Below are positions 50,888-60,116 of a stretch of 64,000 bases of DNA, one piece after another. The stretch lies in contig NZ_JACLAX010000008.1 in NCBI RefSeq assembly GCF_014230355.1, forward strand, positions 107,606-171,605, read 5' to 3'. The position numbers were made by a program, and so were the translations under genes. Under the pieces are notes generated by a model, which made no database searches, was not told the origin of the DNA, and saw only the letters and a program-made list of their open reading frames with translations. Positions within the stretch are counted from its first letter, which is position 1, and each line of letters starts with the position of its first letter. The stretch is from Novosphingobium piscinae (GTDB lineage: Bacteria > Pseudomonadota > Alphaproteobacteria > Sphingomonadales > Sphingomonadaceae).

Positions 50888-51861
50888 CGCAACGCGCTCC
50901 TCTGCGTGTCCACCAGTCCGGCGAGGCCCGAGATCACCCCGGCCACGACGTGGGCGCCCAGGGTAATCACCGCCATCATCGTCATCAGGGCGGCGATCTC
51001 CAGGTCGTGGCCCAGCAGGAACACGGCGATGCCGGCGAAGACGATATCCTTGTTCGGGATCAGTGGCAGGCGCGAGACAAGCATCCGCAAGGTCGCCAGC
51101 ACCATCCACAGCCCGAGCCCCACCTCAGGCAGCACGAAATGCCAGAGCGTGGCTGACAGCACAATGAACAGGATCGTGCGTACCACATGGATCAGCGTGA
51201 TGAACCACAGCTCGCGCCGGTCGAGTGAAAACAGCTTCTTGCGCAGCACCAGGATCAGACAGGACGTGGCCAGGACAACCGACAGCGAAAGGAAGACGTC
51301 GCGCATCGGCATGCCCAGGCTGCCGGAGGCGACGATCGGCCAGGCGAAGGCCAGCATGATCAGGGTAGCCGCATTGCCGGTCAGCGCCGACAGGATCGCG
51401 ACATCCTTGATTGCCCCGAACGGGGCGGAGGTCAGATTGGCCCGTGCCCTCGTCCAGGCGTAAAACTGGGCCTCGCCGAGGTAGCCAAGCACCAGTTCGT
51501 TGCTGACCAGCTTGCGGGTCAGGGCCAGCACCCCCGAGATCAGGGGGATATGCCACAACCGCCGGAAGATAACCCATTCCAGCACCGGTCCCTGCATGTA
51601 GTAGAACACGAAGGCCGCCCAGAAGTACCAGGTGCGCGGCACCATCGCCTCGACCGTCTGCCACTTCAGGTCGCGGTAAGCGAAGGCCGCAGCAAGCACC
51701 ACCGCGATCGACAACAAGAGCCCGAGAAAGGCGAAGATGCGGCGGGCATTGCCTCCGCCCTCCGCGCTGGCGGCGGCGGCCGAAGCGGCCAGTTCGCCCG
51801 GGGCGAAGCCATCCTGCTGCATCGTTTCGATTGCCTGCATACTCCGCCGGATCTGCCGCAT
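50884..51861 (-). CDS. Polytopic inner-membrane protein of unknown function
   Basis: 325 residues with about eight hydrophobic segments, for example FAFLGLLLSIAVVLAAAFA, NAATLIMLAFAWPIVAS, LSLSVVLATSCLILVL and IAALMTMMAVITLGAHVVAG. Overall it resembles flippase-like or lysylphosphatidylglycerol-synthase-like membrane regions but this is only a general impression. ATGs at 51861, 51840 and 51822 are possible starts; the first is used. It heads the unit with DUF2141 and the glycosyltransferase. Confidence 0.75.
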   Translation of the reverse strand: MRQIRRSMQAIETMQQDGFAPGELAASAAAASAEGGGNARRIFAFLGLLLSIAVVLAAAFAYRDLKWQTVEAMVPRTWYFWAAFVFYYMQGPVLEWVIFRRLWHIPLISGVLALTRKLVSNELVLGYLGEAQFYAWTRARANLTSAPFGAIKDVAILSALTGNAATLIMLAFAWPIVASGSLGMPMRDVFLSLSVVLATSCLILVLRKKLFSLDRRELWFITLIHVVRTILFIVLSATLWHFVLPEVGLGLWMVLATLRMLVSRLPLIPNKDIVFAGIAVFLLGHDLEIAALMTMMAVITLGAHVVAGVISGLAGLVDTQRSALR

Positions 51862-52003
51862 CGGTCCCTAGCCGGTGCGGCGACGCGGTCTCATTTGCCT
51901 GACAGAATGCCGCAGGCCGCGTTGCCATCACTTGTGCCCAGCCGGTCTTTATCGCCACGCAACGATTGCGCAAGCGCCAAAGCTGCCCCGGCCGGGGGCG
52001 CGC

Positions 52004-52741
52004 TCAAGTGCCCATCAAAGCTGCATAGCGACCGGCAGGCCGCCGGGCAACAAACCGGGCGAGCGTCCGGCGGATCGAGTCCAGCAGGGCGGGGACGCTG
52101 GTATCCCCGGGATGCGTCGCCACTCTCACCACATCAAGCCCGTGGAAGGTGCTGCGTGCCAGCGCCGCCACCGCCAGCGAGCTAAGCTGACGCGGCCGGC
52201 TACGGCTGGCCCAGGTCACCACGGGCCCGCGCGCCAGCGTGGTTCCCGTGGCCGCATCCCACACGCGCAGATGGTCCTCGGCCAGAGCAAAGCCTCCTCC
52301 GCGCAGTGCAGCCAGCGCACCGGGACCATACAGCCAAGCCGGCGCGATAAACCCCGCCGCGGGTCGTCCGATCGCGTCCTCGACCAGCGCCTTGCCATCG
52401 GCCATACGCCGCGCCGCCTCGGCCTCCGACAGCCCGAGGAACTCACCCTCGCCTGCAGTCATGTGCCGGGCCTTGAACCCGGCCACCCCGGCATGTTCGG
52501 CCAGGTCCTTGTGGTACCAGCCGTGCACGAACATCTCGATGCCCTGATCGGCCCAAGCGCGCAGGCGGGCGCGGAACGCCGGAGCCGCGCCAAGCGGGGC
52601 AAGGCCCCAGTGATCCGGCACTACCAGCATGGCAAAGCGCGGCCCGCCCAGCACCGCGCCCATCAGCTCGGCCAGCCGGTCTACCTCGCTCTCGAAACGC
52701 GGCCCGACATCATGGATCGAGGCGAGCAGCAGCTTGCCCAC
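52004..52741 (-). CDS. Polysaccharide deacetylase-like protein (DUF2334-type)
   Basis: 245 residues of the NodB-like deacetylase fold. LLLASIHDVGPRFESEVDRL gives the HDxx metal site, MLVVPDHWG and MFVHGWYHKDL further conserved positions, and GFIAPAWLYGPGALAAL a later motif. Substrate unknown; it may remove acetyl groups from a surface polysaccharide. GTG at 52741 is 4 bases after the pyrC stop, so it is co-translated with pyrC and precedes the glycan-type unit. Confidence 0.82.
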   Translation of the reverse strand: MGKLLLASIHDVGPRFESEVDRLAELMGAVLGGPRFAMLVVPDHWGLAPLGAAPAFRARLRAWADQGIEMFVHGWYHKDLAEHAGVAGFKARHMTAGEGEFLGLSEAEAARRMADGKALVEDAIGRPAAGFIAPAWLYGPGALAALRGGGFALAEDHLRVWDAATGTTLARGPVVTWASRSRPRQLSSLAVAALARSTFHGLDVVRVATHPGDTSVPALLDSIRRTLARFVARRPAGRYAALMGT

Positions 52742-52745
52742 GGGG

Positions 52746-53792
52746 TCAGTCGGCCGCCCCGGCGTAACGCCAGCCGATCGTTTCACCGGCCAACCAGGGG
52801 ACGATCTCACCATCGCCGATGGTCACCCGGGCGGGTACCGCGATTTCGGTCCGCTCCAGCACGATCCGCCCCTCGTTAAGGGGCAGGCCGTAAAAGCGCG
52901 GGCCGTTCTCGGAGGCGAAAGCCTCGAACCGGTCGAGCGCGCCCTCCTCGTCAAAGACAGTTGCGTAGCTTTCCAGCGCGTGAGGCGCGTTGAAGATCCC
53001 GGCACAGCCGCAGGCGCTTTCCTTGGCGGCCACCAGGTGGGGAGCCGTATCGGTGCCGAGGAAGAAACGCGGATGCCCGGAGGTGACCGCCTGGCGCAAG
53101 GCCAGCCGGTGAACCTCGCGCTTGGCGACCGGGAGGCAATAGGCATGCGGCCGGATACCGCCGGCGAACATGGCATTGCGGTTGATCATGAGGTGGTGCG
53201 GAGTCACCGTGGCCGCGACCCGGTCCCCTGCATCGCGCACGAACTCGGCGGCATCCTGCGTCGTGATGTGCTCGAACACCACGCGCAGCGCCGGAAAATC
53301 GCGCAGGGTGGGCATCAGCACCTGATCGATGAACACAGCTTCCCGGTCGAAGATATCGATCGCCGGGTCGGTCACCTCGCCATGGATCAACAGCGGCATG
53401 TCGATGGCCTGCATGCGCTCGAGCACGCCATAGATGTTGCGGATATCGGTGACCCCATGGGCGGAGTTGGTCGTCGCATGGGCGGGGTAAAGCTTGCAGG
53501 CGGTGGCGATGCCGAGCGCAAAGGCGCGCTCGACGTCGGCCGGGTCGGTCTCGTTGGTCAGATAGAGCACCATCAGCGGTTCGAAGTCGCTTCCGGCCGG
53601 GCGCGCCGCCAGGATCCTGTCGCGGTAGGCCGCGGCGGCCGCTGCTGTGGTCACCGGCGGCGAGAGGTTGGGCATCACGATCGCACGGGCGAACTGGCGC
53701 GCGGTATAGGCGAGGATGTCGGGCATCAGCGCGCCGTCGCGCAGGTGCGTGTGCCAATCGTCGGGGCGGCGGAGGGTCAGCGTCTCGGTCAT
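52746..53792 (-). CDS. pyrC: Dihydroorotase
   Basis: Cyclises N-carbamoyl-aspartate to dihydroorotate in pyrimidine synthesis. 348 residues of the short E. coli type: zinc ligands in DDWHTHLRDG, the carboxylated lysine in CKLYPAHATTNS, LIHGEVTDP, VFEHITTQDA, TPHHLMIN and the catalytic Asp in LGTDTAPH. ATG at 53792 is preferred over one 12 bases upstream. It ends just before the deacetylase start. Confidence 0.94.
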   Translation of the reverse strand: MTETLTLRRPDDWHTHLRDGALMPDILAYTARQFARAIVMPNLSPPVTTAAAAAAYRDRILAARPAGSDFEPLMVLYLTNETDPADVERAFALGIATACKLYPAHATTNSAHGVTDIRNIYGVLERMQAIDMPLLIHGEVTDPAIDIFDREAVFIDQVLMPTLRDFPALRVVFEHITTQDAAEFVRDAGDRVAATVTPHHLMINRNAMFAGGIRPHAYCLPVAKREVHRLALRQAVTSGHPRFFLGTDTAPHLVAAKESACGCAGIFNAPHALESYATVFDEEGALDRFEAFASENGPRFYGLPLNEGRIVLERTEIAVPARVTIGDGEIVPWLAGETIGWRYAGAAD

Positions 53793-53848
53793 CGCGGGCG
53801 CCATACCGCAAGCAGGCGCTCAGGCCAATCGCGCCGATCGCGCGGGTT

Positions 53849-56182
53849 TCAGGCTGCGCTGGCGATCCGCTCTTGCTGGAAACCAACAATCGACGCTGCA
53901 GGCACGGGGCGGCTAATCGCGTAGCCCTGCGCCATGTCGCAGCCGACGGCACGCAGGAACGCGAGGCATTCCGCTTCCTCGACCCCCTCGGCCACAACCT
54001 TGATGCCGAGCTCGTGGGCGAGGCTCACCGTGGACTGGACCAGGATGGCGTCGTCGCGGTTGCGATGGGCGTTCTGCACAAAACGGCGATCGAGCTTGAG
54101 CTCGTCGACCGGCAGCTGGCGCAGGTAGCTGAGCGTCGACTGACCGGTGCCGTAGTCGTCGATCGAAATCGCGATACCGAGCCGGCGAAACGATTCGAGT
54201 GCCGCCGCCGCAGCAGCCACGTCCGTCATCGCGGCTGATTCGGTCACCTCGAAGATCAGCCGGCCGGGCGGGACCGCACTCGCTTGCACCAGCCCCTGCA
54301 CCACCGCGCAGAAATCCGGGGCATCGACCAGCTTGGCTGAAATGTTGACCGCCACGCTGAGCTCCAGACCCTGGGCCTGCCAGGCCGCGAGATCGGCAAT
54401 GGCGCGACCGAGGACATGCAGCGTCAGGCCGGCGATGCGGTCGCTGCGCTCGGCCAGCGGCACGAAGACATCAGGCCCCAGTCGCCCGCGGGTGCGATGG
54501 TTCCACCGCACCAAGGCCTCGACGCTGGCAATGCGATCGGTGGCAAGCGCAAGCTTGGGCTGATAGACGAGCTCGATCTCGCCCGCGGCAATCGCTTCGT
54601 CCAGTTCACCGAGCAGCGAAAGCTCCTGCGCCAGCACCTCGTCCGCGAGCGTGTCATCGCCATGCCATGGAGCGCCCCGCGCGAGCGCCTGATCGGCGGC
54701 CAGCAGGCTGCGCCCAAGCAGATGATTGGTGCTTTCCGCAATCCGTCGCCACGCGAAACCATAAGACAACGACACATCGATGCGGCGCCCGGACACTTCG
54801 ACCGGGGGCAGCATGATGGTCCGCAGGGTCCTCAGGGTGGCAAGCAGGGCGGGCTCGTCGGTCGCTGTCCACGCCAAGGTGCGATCTTCAACCCGATAAA
54901 CCGGTACCGAGCCCACCACCAGGGCGATCCGTTCCTGTACCCGGCAGACCAGGTCAGCGGTGGCCCGGTCGCCCAGGGCGGCAACCAGCTTGTCGTAAGC
55001 TGCGAAGCGCGCCACCACAACGCCCGCGCTGTCGGCGGGGCCGGTCCGGCCACACAGGGCAAAGCGATTCGGCAAGCCGGTTGCGGCATCCTGCGTGCGC
55101 CGCTGCTGCCGCGCCGCCCAGCCCCGCGCGGCGACGGCCAGCGTCGAGACCGTCACCAGAACGACCAGGCCAGGAACGATCTGGAGGGACCAGTTCAGCA
55201 GGGCCTTCACGAGCACCGCTGCGCCGAAAAGGCCCAGCGGCAAGATCGCCGCCGCGGCTGCCAGCCAGCGGCCGTCGCGGAGCCGCAGGATCACGGCTGC
55301 GCCAAGTAAGCCAACCACCAATGGCACGGGCCAGCCACTTTCACGCGGCAGCCCGTCGCGCAGCGTCTCGGCGGCCAGGGCCTGGATCACCACCCCGGGA
55401 ATCACGCCATAACCGGGCACGGCATAACGATCCCCCATCTCGATCGCGGTCGCGCCAATCACCACGTGTCGTCCCGCCACGCGTCGCGGGTCGAACCGAC
55501 CGTTGCGCAGGTCGATGAAGCTGATCCGCGGTATCGTCTCGGGCTCGATCGCGTAGTCGATGGCGAAGTCGACATTGGCCGAGCCTGCAGCCAGCCCGGC
55601 GAGCGCGGCCGAAAGCGAGGGACGCGGTACCCCGGCCGTAACCGTTCCGACCGGAGCGCGGCGGACCATACCGTCAACATCGGGCAGGATGCTGACAGCT
55701 GCGAGGCTGGCGTGCTCGCGCAGACCGGCAATCGGCAGAGAATCAGTCCAGCCCGCTCGCCCCGCACCCGATTGCTGAGCAAACGTGGGCAAGACCACCG
55801 GGATGCGCGTCCGCGCCAAAGCCGCCGCCAAGGCGGCGTCGTCCACCGGATTCGAACGGGCCGAAAGATCAACATCCAAGGCCACGCTGGCCGCACCAGC
55901 CTGCTCCAGACGGTTGATCGCCACTGCATAATTGCGCCGTGGCCAAGGCCACCGATCGATCGCGGCGATGCTGTGCGCATCGATCTCGACGATCACGAAC
56001 TTGCCGCTGGCGGAGTGTCGCCGCAGGCCCGCGCTGGCTTGGGCCAGGCTCTGTTCGAGGCTGACCCCTGGCGCGCTCAGGCCGACCAGCAGCGCCACGC
56101 CAAGCGACAACAGCAGCGCTGCCACGCGCCAGTAGCGCGGCAAACCGTAAGCAGTGGCCAGGTCCGCTCGCACCTGCGCCAT
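53849..56182 (-). CDS. CHASE2 sensor with degenerate GGDEF and intact EAL domain
   Basis: 777-residue membrane signalling protein. One N-terminal helix (VAALLLSLGVALLVGLSA), an extracytoplasmic CHASE2 domain (about 40-270; VEIDAHSIAAIDRWPWPR), three more helices, a GGDEF-like domain that keeps DAATGLPNR but has RVEDRTLAW where GGDEF should be, and an EAL domain with SVEALVRW, VAVNISAK, FEVTES, DDYGTGQS, ELKLDRRF, VVAEGVE and DMAQGY. So it probably degrades cyclic di-GMP and does not make it. It starts 6 bases after the FecR gene and is co-transcribed with it. Confidence 0.9.
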   Translation of the reverse strand: MAQVRADLATAYGLPRYWRVAALLLSLGVALLVGLSAPGVSLEQSLAQASAGLRRHSASGKFVIVEIDAHSIAAIDRWPWPRRNYAVAINRLEQAGAASVALDVDLSARSNPVDDAALAAALARTRIPVVLPTFAQQSGAGRAGWTDSLPIAGLREHASLAAVSILPDVDGMVRRAPVGTVTAGVPRPSLSAALAGLAAGSANVDFAIDYAIEPETIPRISFIDLRNGRFDPRRVAGRHVVIGATAIEMGDRYAVPGYGVIPGVVIQALAAETLRDGLPRESGWPVPLVVGLLGAAVILRLRDGRWLAAAAAILPLGLFGAAVLVKALLNWSLQIVPGLVVLVTVSTLAVAARGWAARQQRRTQDAATGLPNRFALCGRTGPADSAGVVVARFAAYDKLVAALGDRATADLVCRVQERIALVVGSVPVYRVEDRTLAWTATDEPALLATLRTLRTIMLPPVEVSGRRIDVSLSYGFAWRRIAESTNHLLGRSLLAADQALARGAPWHGDDTLADEVLAQELSLLGELDEAIAAGEIELVYQPKLALATDRIASVEALVRWNHRTRGRLGPDVFVPLAERSDRIAGLTLHVLGRAIADLAAWQAQGLELSVAVNISAKLVDAPDFCAVVQGLVQASAVPPGRLIFEVTESAAMTDVAAAAAALESFRRLGIAISIDDYGTGQSTLSYLRQLPVDELKLDRRFVQNAHRNRDDAILVQSTVSLAHELGIKVVAEGVEEAECLAFLRAVGCDMAQGYAISRPVPAASIVGFQQERIASAA

Positions 56183-56188
56183 GACAGC

Positions 56189-57973
56189 CTAGCGGTTGCC
56201 GCCGCGGCCAAGGCCGGAAAGCAACCCACTCCCTGCCGGGCCGGGGGCAGTGCTGCCAACTAGGCCACCAACCGCACCCAACACAGTGCCGACGACGCTG
56301 TTCCCGGTTCCGGTGTTGCTGCCGCTGTTGCCACCATTACCATTGCCACCTCCGCTCGAACCGGACGTGCTGCCCGTGCTGAGGCCCGCGCTTAACTCGA
56401 GCGCCGCACTTCCGCCGACGCCGAGCCCGACACCAACATCGACCGGCGTAGGACTGGTGGTGCCGCTACCCAGGCTTACCCCGACATCGACCGACACAAG
56501 GGCGTTGTCTGCCGCTGGATTGCCATTGCCTGTCCCGAGAGCGGCGCCGACCTCGATGGCGGCAGGGCTACCGGCAGCACCGGCATTGCTGCCGGGGTTG
56601 CTTCCCAGGGCGGCGCCGACTTCCGCAGCAGCGAGTGCACCGGCGTCATTCGCGCTGCCGGCGCTGCCAGTACCGACCTCAACGGCCGCCAGCGCTCCGG
56701 CGGCGGCGGAGCTATCTCCTCCGTTGCCGCTGCCGCTGCTTCCGACGTCAAGCGAGGCCAGAACGCCGGCCGCCGCGGCAGTGCTGCCAGTGGCGTTGCT
56801 GTCAGGACCGGAGGGTAGGTTGTCCCCGCTGGCGAGCGCCTGCGGCGGCAAAGCGCTGATGGCGTTCTCGCTGGGATTTGCAGCGGCCAGTGCCGGGATA
56901 CCACCCGACGAGCCGGGTACCGGTTGGTTCTCGCCAGCGGCCGTGTTGCCAGCCAACTGGGTTTCGCTGGACCCGCCGGCCAGCGGGGCTTCGCCCGGCC
57001 CACTCTCACTCGCCGCAGCCGCCATTGCCGGCAAATCAGGCGCGCTGCCGTTGTCCGCATCCGGAGCGGGCTCCGCACCGCTCGGGCGACTGGCGTTGAC
57101 ATCATTGGCGGCCTGCCGGTTCGCGACGACTGCCGCATTGATCGCGATCAGCTCCGAGCCATTGCTGATCAGGCCAGCGGTGGCCCGCGCCAAGTCGACC
57201 GGTTGCGCCACAACGGTGGCAGCGATGACCTGCCCACCCGCCGCATTGGCTGCGCTATCGCCCGCCTGACTCTCTGCGGCTGAGCCGGGCGGCTCGGTGA
57301 GAACGCTTTGAGCCACGATTGTAGCAACCGATGGCGAGGACGGCGCAGCGCCGGCAGCGGGGACAGCCGCCCGGGGATCGCGGCGCCGGGGCGAATCGAT
57401 CGCCTGGGCCTCGGCACCCTGCACCGACAATCGGTAGGGGTCCTCGCTGCGCACGATGGCGACGGCACCGGGCCGGATCAGATCGCGCGCACCGCCGTCG
57501 ATCGTCGAGGTCTCGACCAGGCCCTCGACCACCTGCAGCGAGGCCCCTTCCGCCCCCACCGTGATCGAGAAGGTGGTGCCCTTGACCACGGCCGCGAGGT
57601 AGGGCGTGCGGACCCCGAAATGCGGCTTGGCCTGCTTCTCGACCTGGAAGATGGCATTGCCCCATTCCTGCACCAGCTGCAGGAAGCCGCGCTTGTCTTG
57701 ATGCGAGGGGAGCGCCAGCCGGCTGCCCGGTGCCAGCGTCACGAAATCGCGGCCGCGCACGACGATCGCGCGCGATCCGGCGCCGGTGGACAGGGTCGCC
57801 CCGGCGGGCACCACCATTCCTGGCGTCGCCGCCACAGTTCGCCCGGCCTGGCTGACCAGCACGGTGCCGGCCGCCTCGCTGATCGTCCAGCGCTGGGCGC
57901 GGTCCTCGGCATGGCCGACCGCTGTCGTCGCCAACAGGACCGCCCCCGCCAGTATTCGCCGCGAAAATGTCAT
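56189..57973 (-). CDS. FecR-domain secreted protein with repetitive low-complexity tail
   Basis: 594 residues. Signal peptide (RILAGAVLLATTAVGHA), then a FecR domain (about 30-170: GTVLVSQAGRTV, DFVTLAPGSRLAL, FGVRTPYLAAVVKGTTFSI, VVEGLVETSTIDG). From about 200 onwards it is Ala/Gly/Ser/Asn-rich. Residues ~405-530 hold repeated copies of a V-D/E-VG unit (SLDVG, AVEVG, AAEVGAALG, AIEVGAALG, SVDVGVSLG, PVDVGVGLG), and the end is Gly/Ser/Asn-rich. There is no cytoplasmic anti-sigma part, so it is not a classical FecR regulator. It precedes the CHASE2-EAL gene and diverges from a ShlB-type transporter. Confidence 0.88.
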   Translation of the reverse strand: MTFSRRILAGAVLLATTAVGHAEDRAQRWTISEAAGTVLVSQAGRTVAATPGMVVPAGATLSTGAGSRAIVVRGRDFVTLAPGSRLALPSHQDKRGFLQLVQEWGNAIFQVEKQAKPHFGVRTPYLAAVVKGTTFSITVGAEGASLQVVEGLVETSTIDGGARDLIRPGAVAIVRSEDPYRLSVQGAEAQAIDSPRRRDPRAAVPAAGAAPSSPSVATIVAQSVLTEPPGSAAESQAGDSAANAAGGQVIAATVVAQPVDLARATAGLISNGSELIAINAAVVANRQAANDVNASRPSGAEPAPDADNGSAPDLPAMAAAASESGPGEAPLAGGSSETQLAGNTAAGENQPVPGSSGGIPALAAANPSENAISALPPQALASGDNLPSGPDSNATGSTAAAAGVLASLDVGSSGSGNGGDSSAAAGALAAVEVGTGSAGSANDAGALAAAEVGAALGSNPGSNAGAAGSPAAIEVGAALGTGNGNPAADNALVSVDVGVSLGSGTTSPTPVDVGVGLGVGGSAALELSAGLSTGSTSGSSGGGNGNGGNSGSNTGTGNSVVGTVLGAVGGLVGSTAPGPAGSGLLSGLGRGGNR

Positions 57974-58113
57974 GAGCAGACCCTTTCCATCCCGCCCCGC
58001 GCTAGCACGCGCAAACTTGCGGTCCCGTTTGAAGGCGTGGTTAACCCGGCCTGAGTTTGAGAGATTCGTAAGATATTTCCGTCATTTCGTTCCCCACCTG
58101 CAGGCGAGAGGGA
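57974..58113. promoter_or_regulatory. Divergent promoter region of the FecR and ShlB genes
   Basis: 140 bases between divergent starts. It contains the palindrome GGTTAACC (58039-58046), which matches a CtrA half-site (TTAACC), followed by an AT-richer stretch (TTTGAGAGATTCGTAAGATATTT). Promoter boxes cannot be assigned with confidence. Confidence 0.4.
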
Positions 58114-59775
58114 ATGCGGACGGTTCAGGGATCATGGCTGGCCATGCTGCTGATGGTGCTGTTCGGCGCCACCCCGGCGCGTGCCCAGCTCGGTCCGGAC
58201 GGAATCGATCCCGGGCTCATCACCGGAGAGCGACAATTCCAGCGCGAGCGTGCGCCCGAGCGACCGAGACCTCCCGCAATCTCGGTTGCCCCCAGCGCAG
58301 CGCTGCCAGCGAGCCCGAAGGGAGCCGTGCTCATCGGCGCGATCACCATTACCGGTCTGCAACGCCTGAGCCCGGCCGACTTTGCCGATATCGTCGCAAC
58401 GCACCTCGGCCAGGCGCTAGGCCCGCGCGACCTCGCCGGACTTGCCGATGCCGTCGCGCAGCGCATGCGCGCGCGCGGCTATCTGTTCGCTACGGCCACG
58501 ATCGCGGTCCAGCGCGTTGAAGCCGGCGTACTGCAGGTGGTCGCTGATGAGGGCGCGATCGACGAAATCCGGTTCGACGGGCCGGTCAGCGAGGCGGTGC
58601 GGGCCGATCTGGCACCACTGGTGGCGACGGGTCCGGTGACCGCACGCCAGGTCGAGCGCCGGTTGCTGATCGCCGGCGACAACAGCGGCGCCCGCATCCG
58701 CTCCAGCCGCTTCCTGCGCGAGCGGGGCAGAGGCGTCCTGCTGGTGAGCGTCGCGCACGATCCGGCGGCCGTCAGGCTGACCCTGAGTAACCAGGGCACG
58801 CGCACGGTCGGGCCGGTCCAGGTGCGCATCGATGCCGATCTCAACGGCCTGATCGACAGCCGCGACCGCTTGTCCCTGACCGCCTCGACCACCCCGCTGC
58901 AACCCGCGGAGCTGCAGTTCGCCCGGATCCGCTATGCCCGCGACCTGGGCTCGGAAGGGACCGAGGTGGCGCTCTCGGCAACTGCTTCAGCGACCCGTCC
59001 GGGCTCCTATCTGGCCCCCTTCGCCTTCCGCACCAGGTCCTGGGCGGTTGCCGCAGGGCTGAACCACCCCCTGGTGCGGCGGCGCAGCGCCAGCCTGTGG
59101 GTAGAGGGCGAATTTGGGCTGCGAACCTTCCAGCAATGGCGCGAAGACAACCTGCTTCGCCGCGACCGGCTTACCACCGCCCGACTGACCCTTTACGGCA
59201 ATGCCCGCGTCGCTGGCGGCCAGTTGCGGATGAGCGCATCCCTGACCCAGGGGCTCGGCTGGCTGGGCGCCACCCAGCTGGGCGATCCGCTGGCCCCACG
59301 GAGCGATGCGGACGGCACCTATACCGCCCTGTCCGGCTGGGGCGACTGGACCACCGAACTCGGCCATGGGCTATCGCTGCGGCTGGCCGCGCAGGGACAG
59401 CTCGCGGCGCAGCCTCTGCCGTTGTTCGAGGAACTGACCCTTGGGGGCAGCGCGTTCCTGCGCGGCTATGACTGGGGCGAGCGCAGCGGCGACGAAGGCG
59501 CCGTGGGCCTCGCCGAACTGCGCTACCTCGTCGATCGTCCGCTGGGCCTGGTGCAGCGTGCCCAGCTTTACGCCTTTGCCGATGGCGGAGTTGTGTCGAA
59601 CCGGCAGGATGGCCCCGGTGGCGGGGCGCTTGCTTCGGCCGGCGGCGGCCTGCGGGTCGATCTCTCCGGAAGGATGGGTGCGACCATGGAGGTGGCGGTG
59701 CCGCTCAGCGGCCCGCGCTACGACACCGGGACCGAGAGCCCGCGGGTCAATCTCGGGCTGATCCAGAGCTTCTGA
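58114..59775 (+). CDS. ShlB/FhaC/HecB-type outer-membrane transporter (TpsB)
   Basis: 553 residues: signal peptide (WLAMLLMVLFGATPARA), a POTRA domain (GAVLIGAITITGLQRLSPADF, LADAVAQRMRARGYLFATATI), and a C-terminal beta barrel (SLRLAAQGQLAAQPLPLFEE, GGSAFLRGYDWGERSGD with the VRGY/F-type tetrad as LRGY, ending in LGLIQSF). TpsB proteins secrete one large TpsA partner. No TpsA gene is in the window: downstream is a YdcH gene, upstream the FecR protein. AGAGGGA precedes the ATG. Confidence 0.9.
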   Translation: MRTVQGSWLAMLLMVLFGATPARAQLGPDGIDPGLITGERQFQRERAPERPRPPAISVAPSAALPASPKGAVLIGAITITGLQRLSPADFADIVATHLGQALGPRDLAGLADAVAQRMRARGYLFATATIAVQRVEAGVLQVVADEGAIDEIRFDGPVSEAVRADLAPLVATGPVTARQVERRLLIAGDNSGARIRSSRFLRERGRGVLLVSVAHDPAAVRLTLSNQGTRTVGPVQVRIDADLNGLIDSRDRLSLTASTTPLQPAELQFARIRYARDLGSEGTEVALSATASATRPGSYLAPFAFRTRSWAVAAGLNHPLVRRRSASLWVEGEFGLRTFQQWREDNLLRRDRLTTARLTLYGNARVAGGQLRMSASLTQGLGWLGATQLGDPLAPRSDADGTYTALSGWGDWTTELGHGLSLRLAAQGQLAAQPLPLFEELTLGGSAFLRGYDWGERSGDEGAVGLAELRYLVDRPLGLVQRAQLYAFADGGVVSNRQDGPGGGALASAGGGLRVDLSGRMGATMEVAVPLSGPRYDTGTESPRVNLGLIQSF

Positions 59776-59864
59776 TCCCGGGTTCAACTGCGGGGATTTG
59801 ACCCACCGCAATGCGCCGGCATCCACCGGGTCCATGCTGCCAGTGGACCTGAGAAGGAGCCGAC

Positions 59865-60116
59865 ATGAGCCACGTTCCCAACGATCTGCACGACAGTTTC
59901 CCGGGTGACCGGCCGCTGCTGCACAGCCTCAAGCTGAGCGATCCCCATTTCCAGCGTCTCGCCACGCGCTACTACGAAGTCAACCGCGCCATCCACCGCA
60001 TCGAGACCGAGGTTGAGCCGGCGTCGGACAGCTATCTTGAAACGCTGAAGAAGGAACGGCTGGGGCTGCTGGACGAAATCGCGCAGATCCTCGCCCGCGC
60101 CCGGATCCGCGGATGA
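59865..60116 (+). CDS. YdcH/DUF465 family small protein
   Basis: 83 residues. HSLKLSDPHFQRLATRYYEVNRAIHRIE and KKERLGLLDEIAQIL match the DUF465/YdcH family of small helical proteins of unknown function. AAGGAG lies 6 bases before the ATG. It is the last clearly chromosomal gene before the integrated element. Confidence 0.88.
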   Translation: MSHVPNDLHDSFPGDRPLLHSLKLSDPHFQRLATRYYEVNRAIHRIETEVEPASDSYLETLKKERLGLLDEIAQILARARIRG

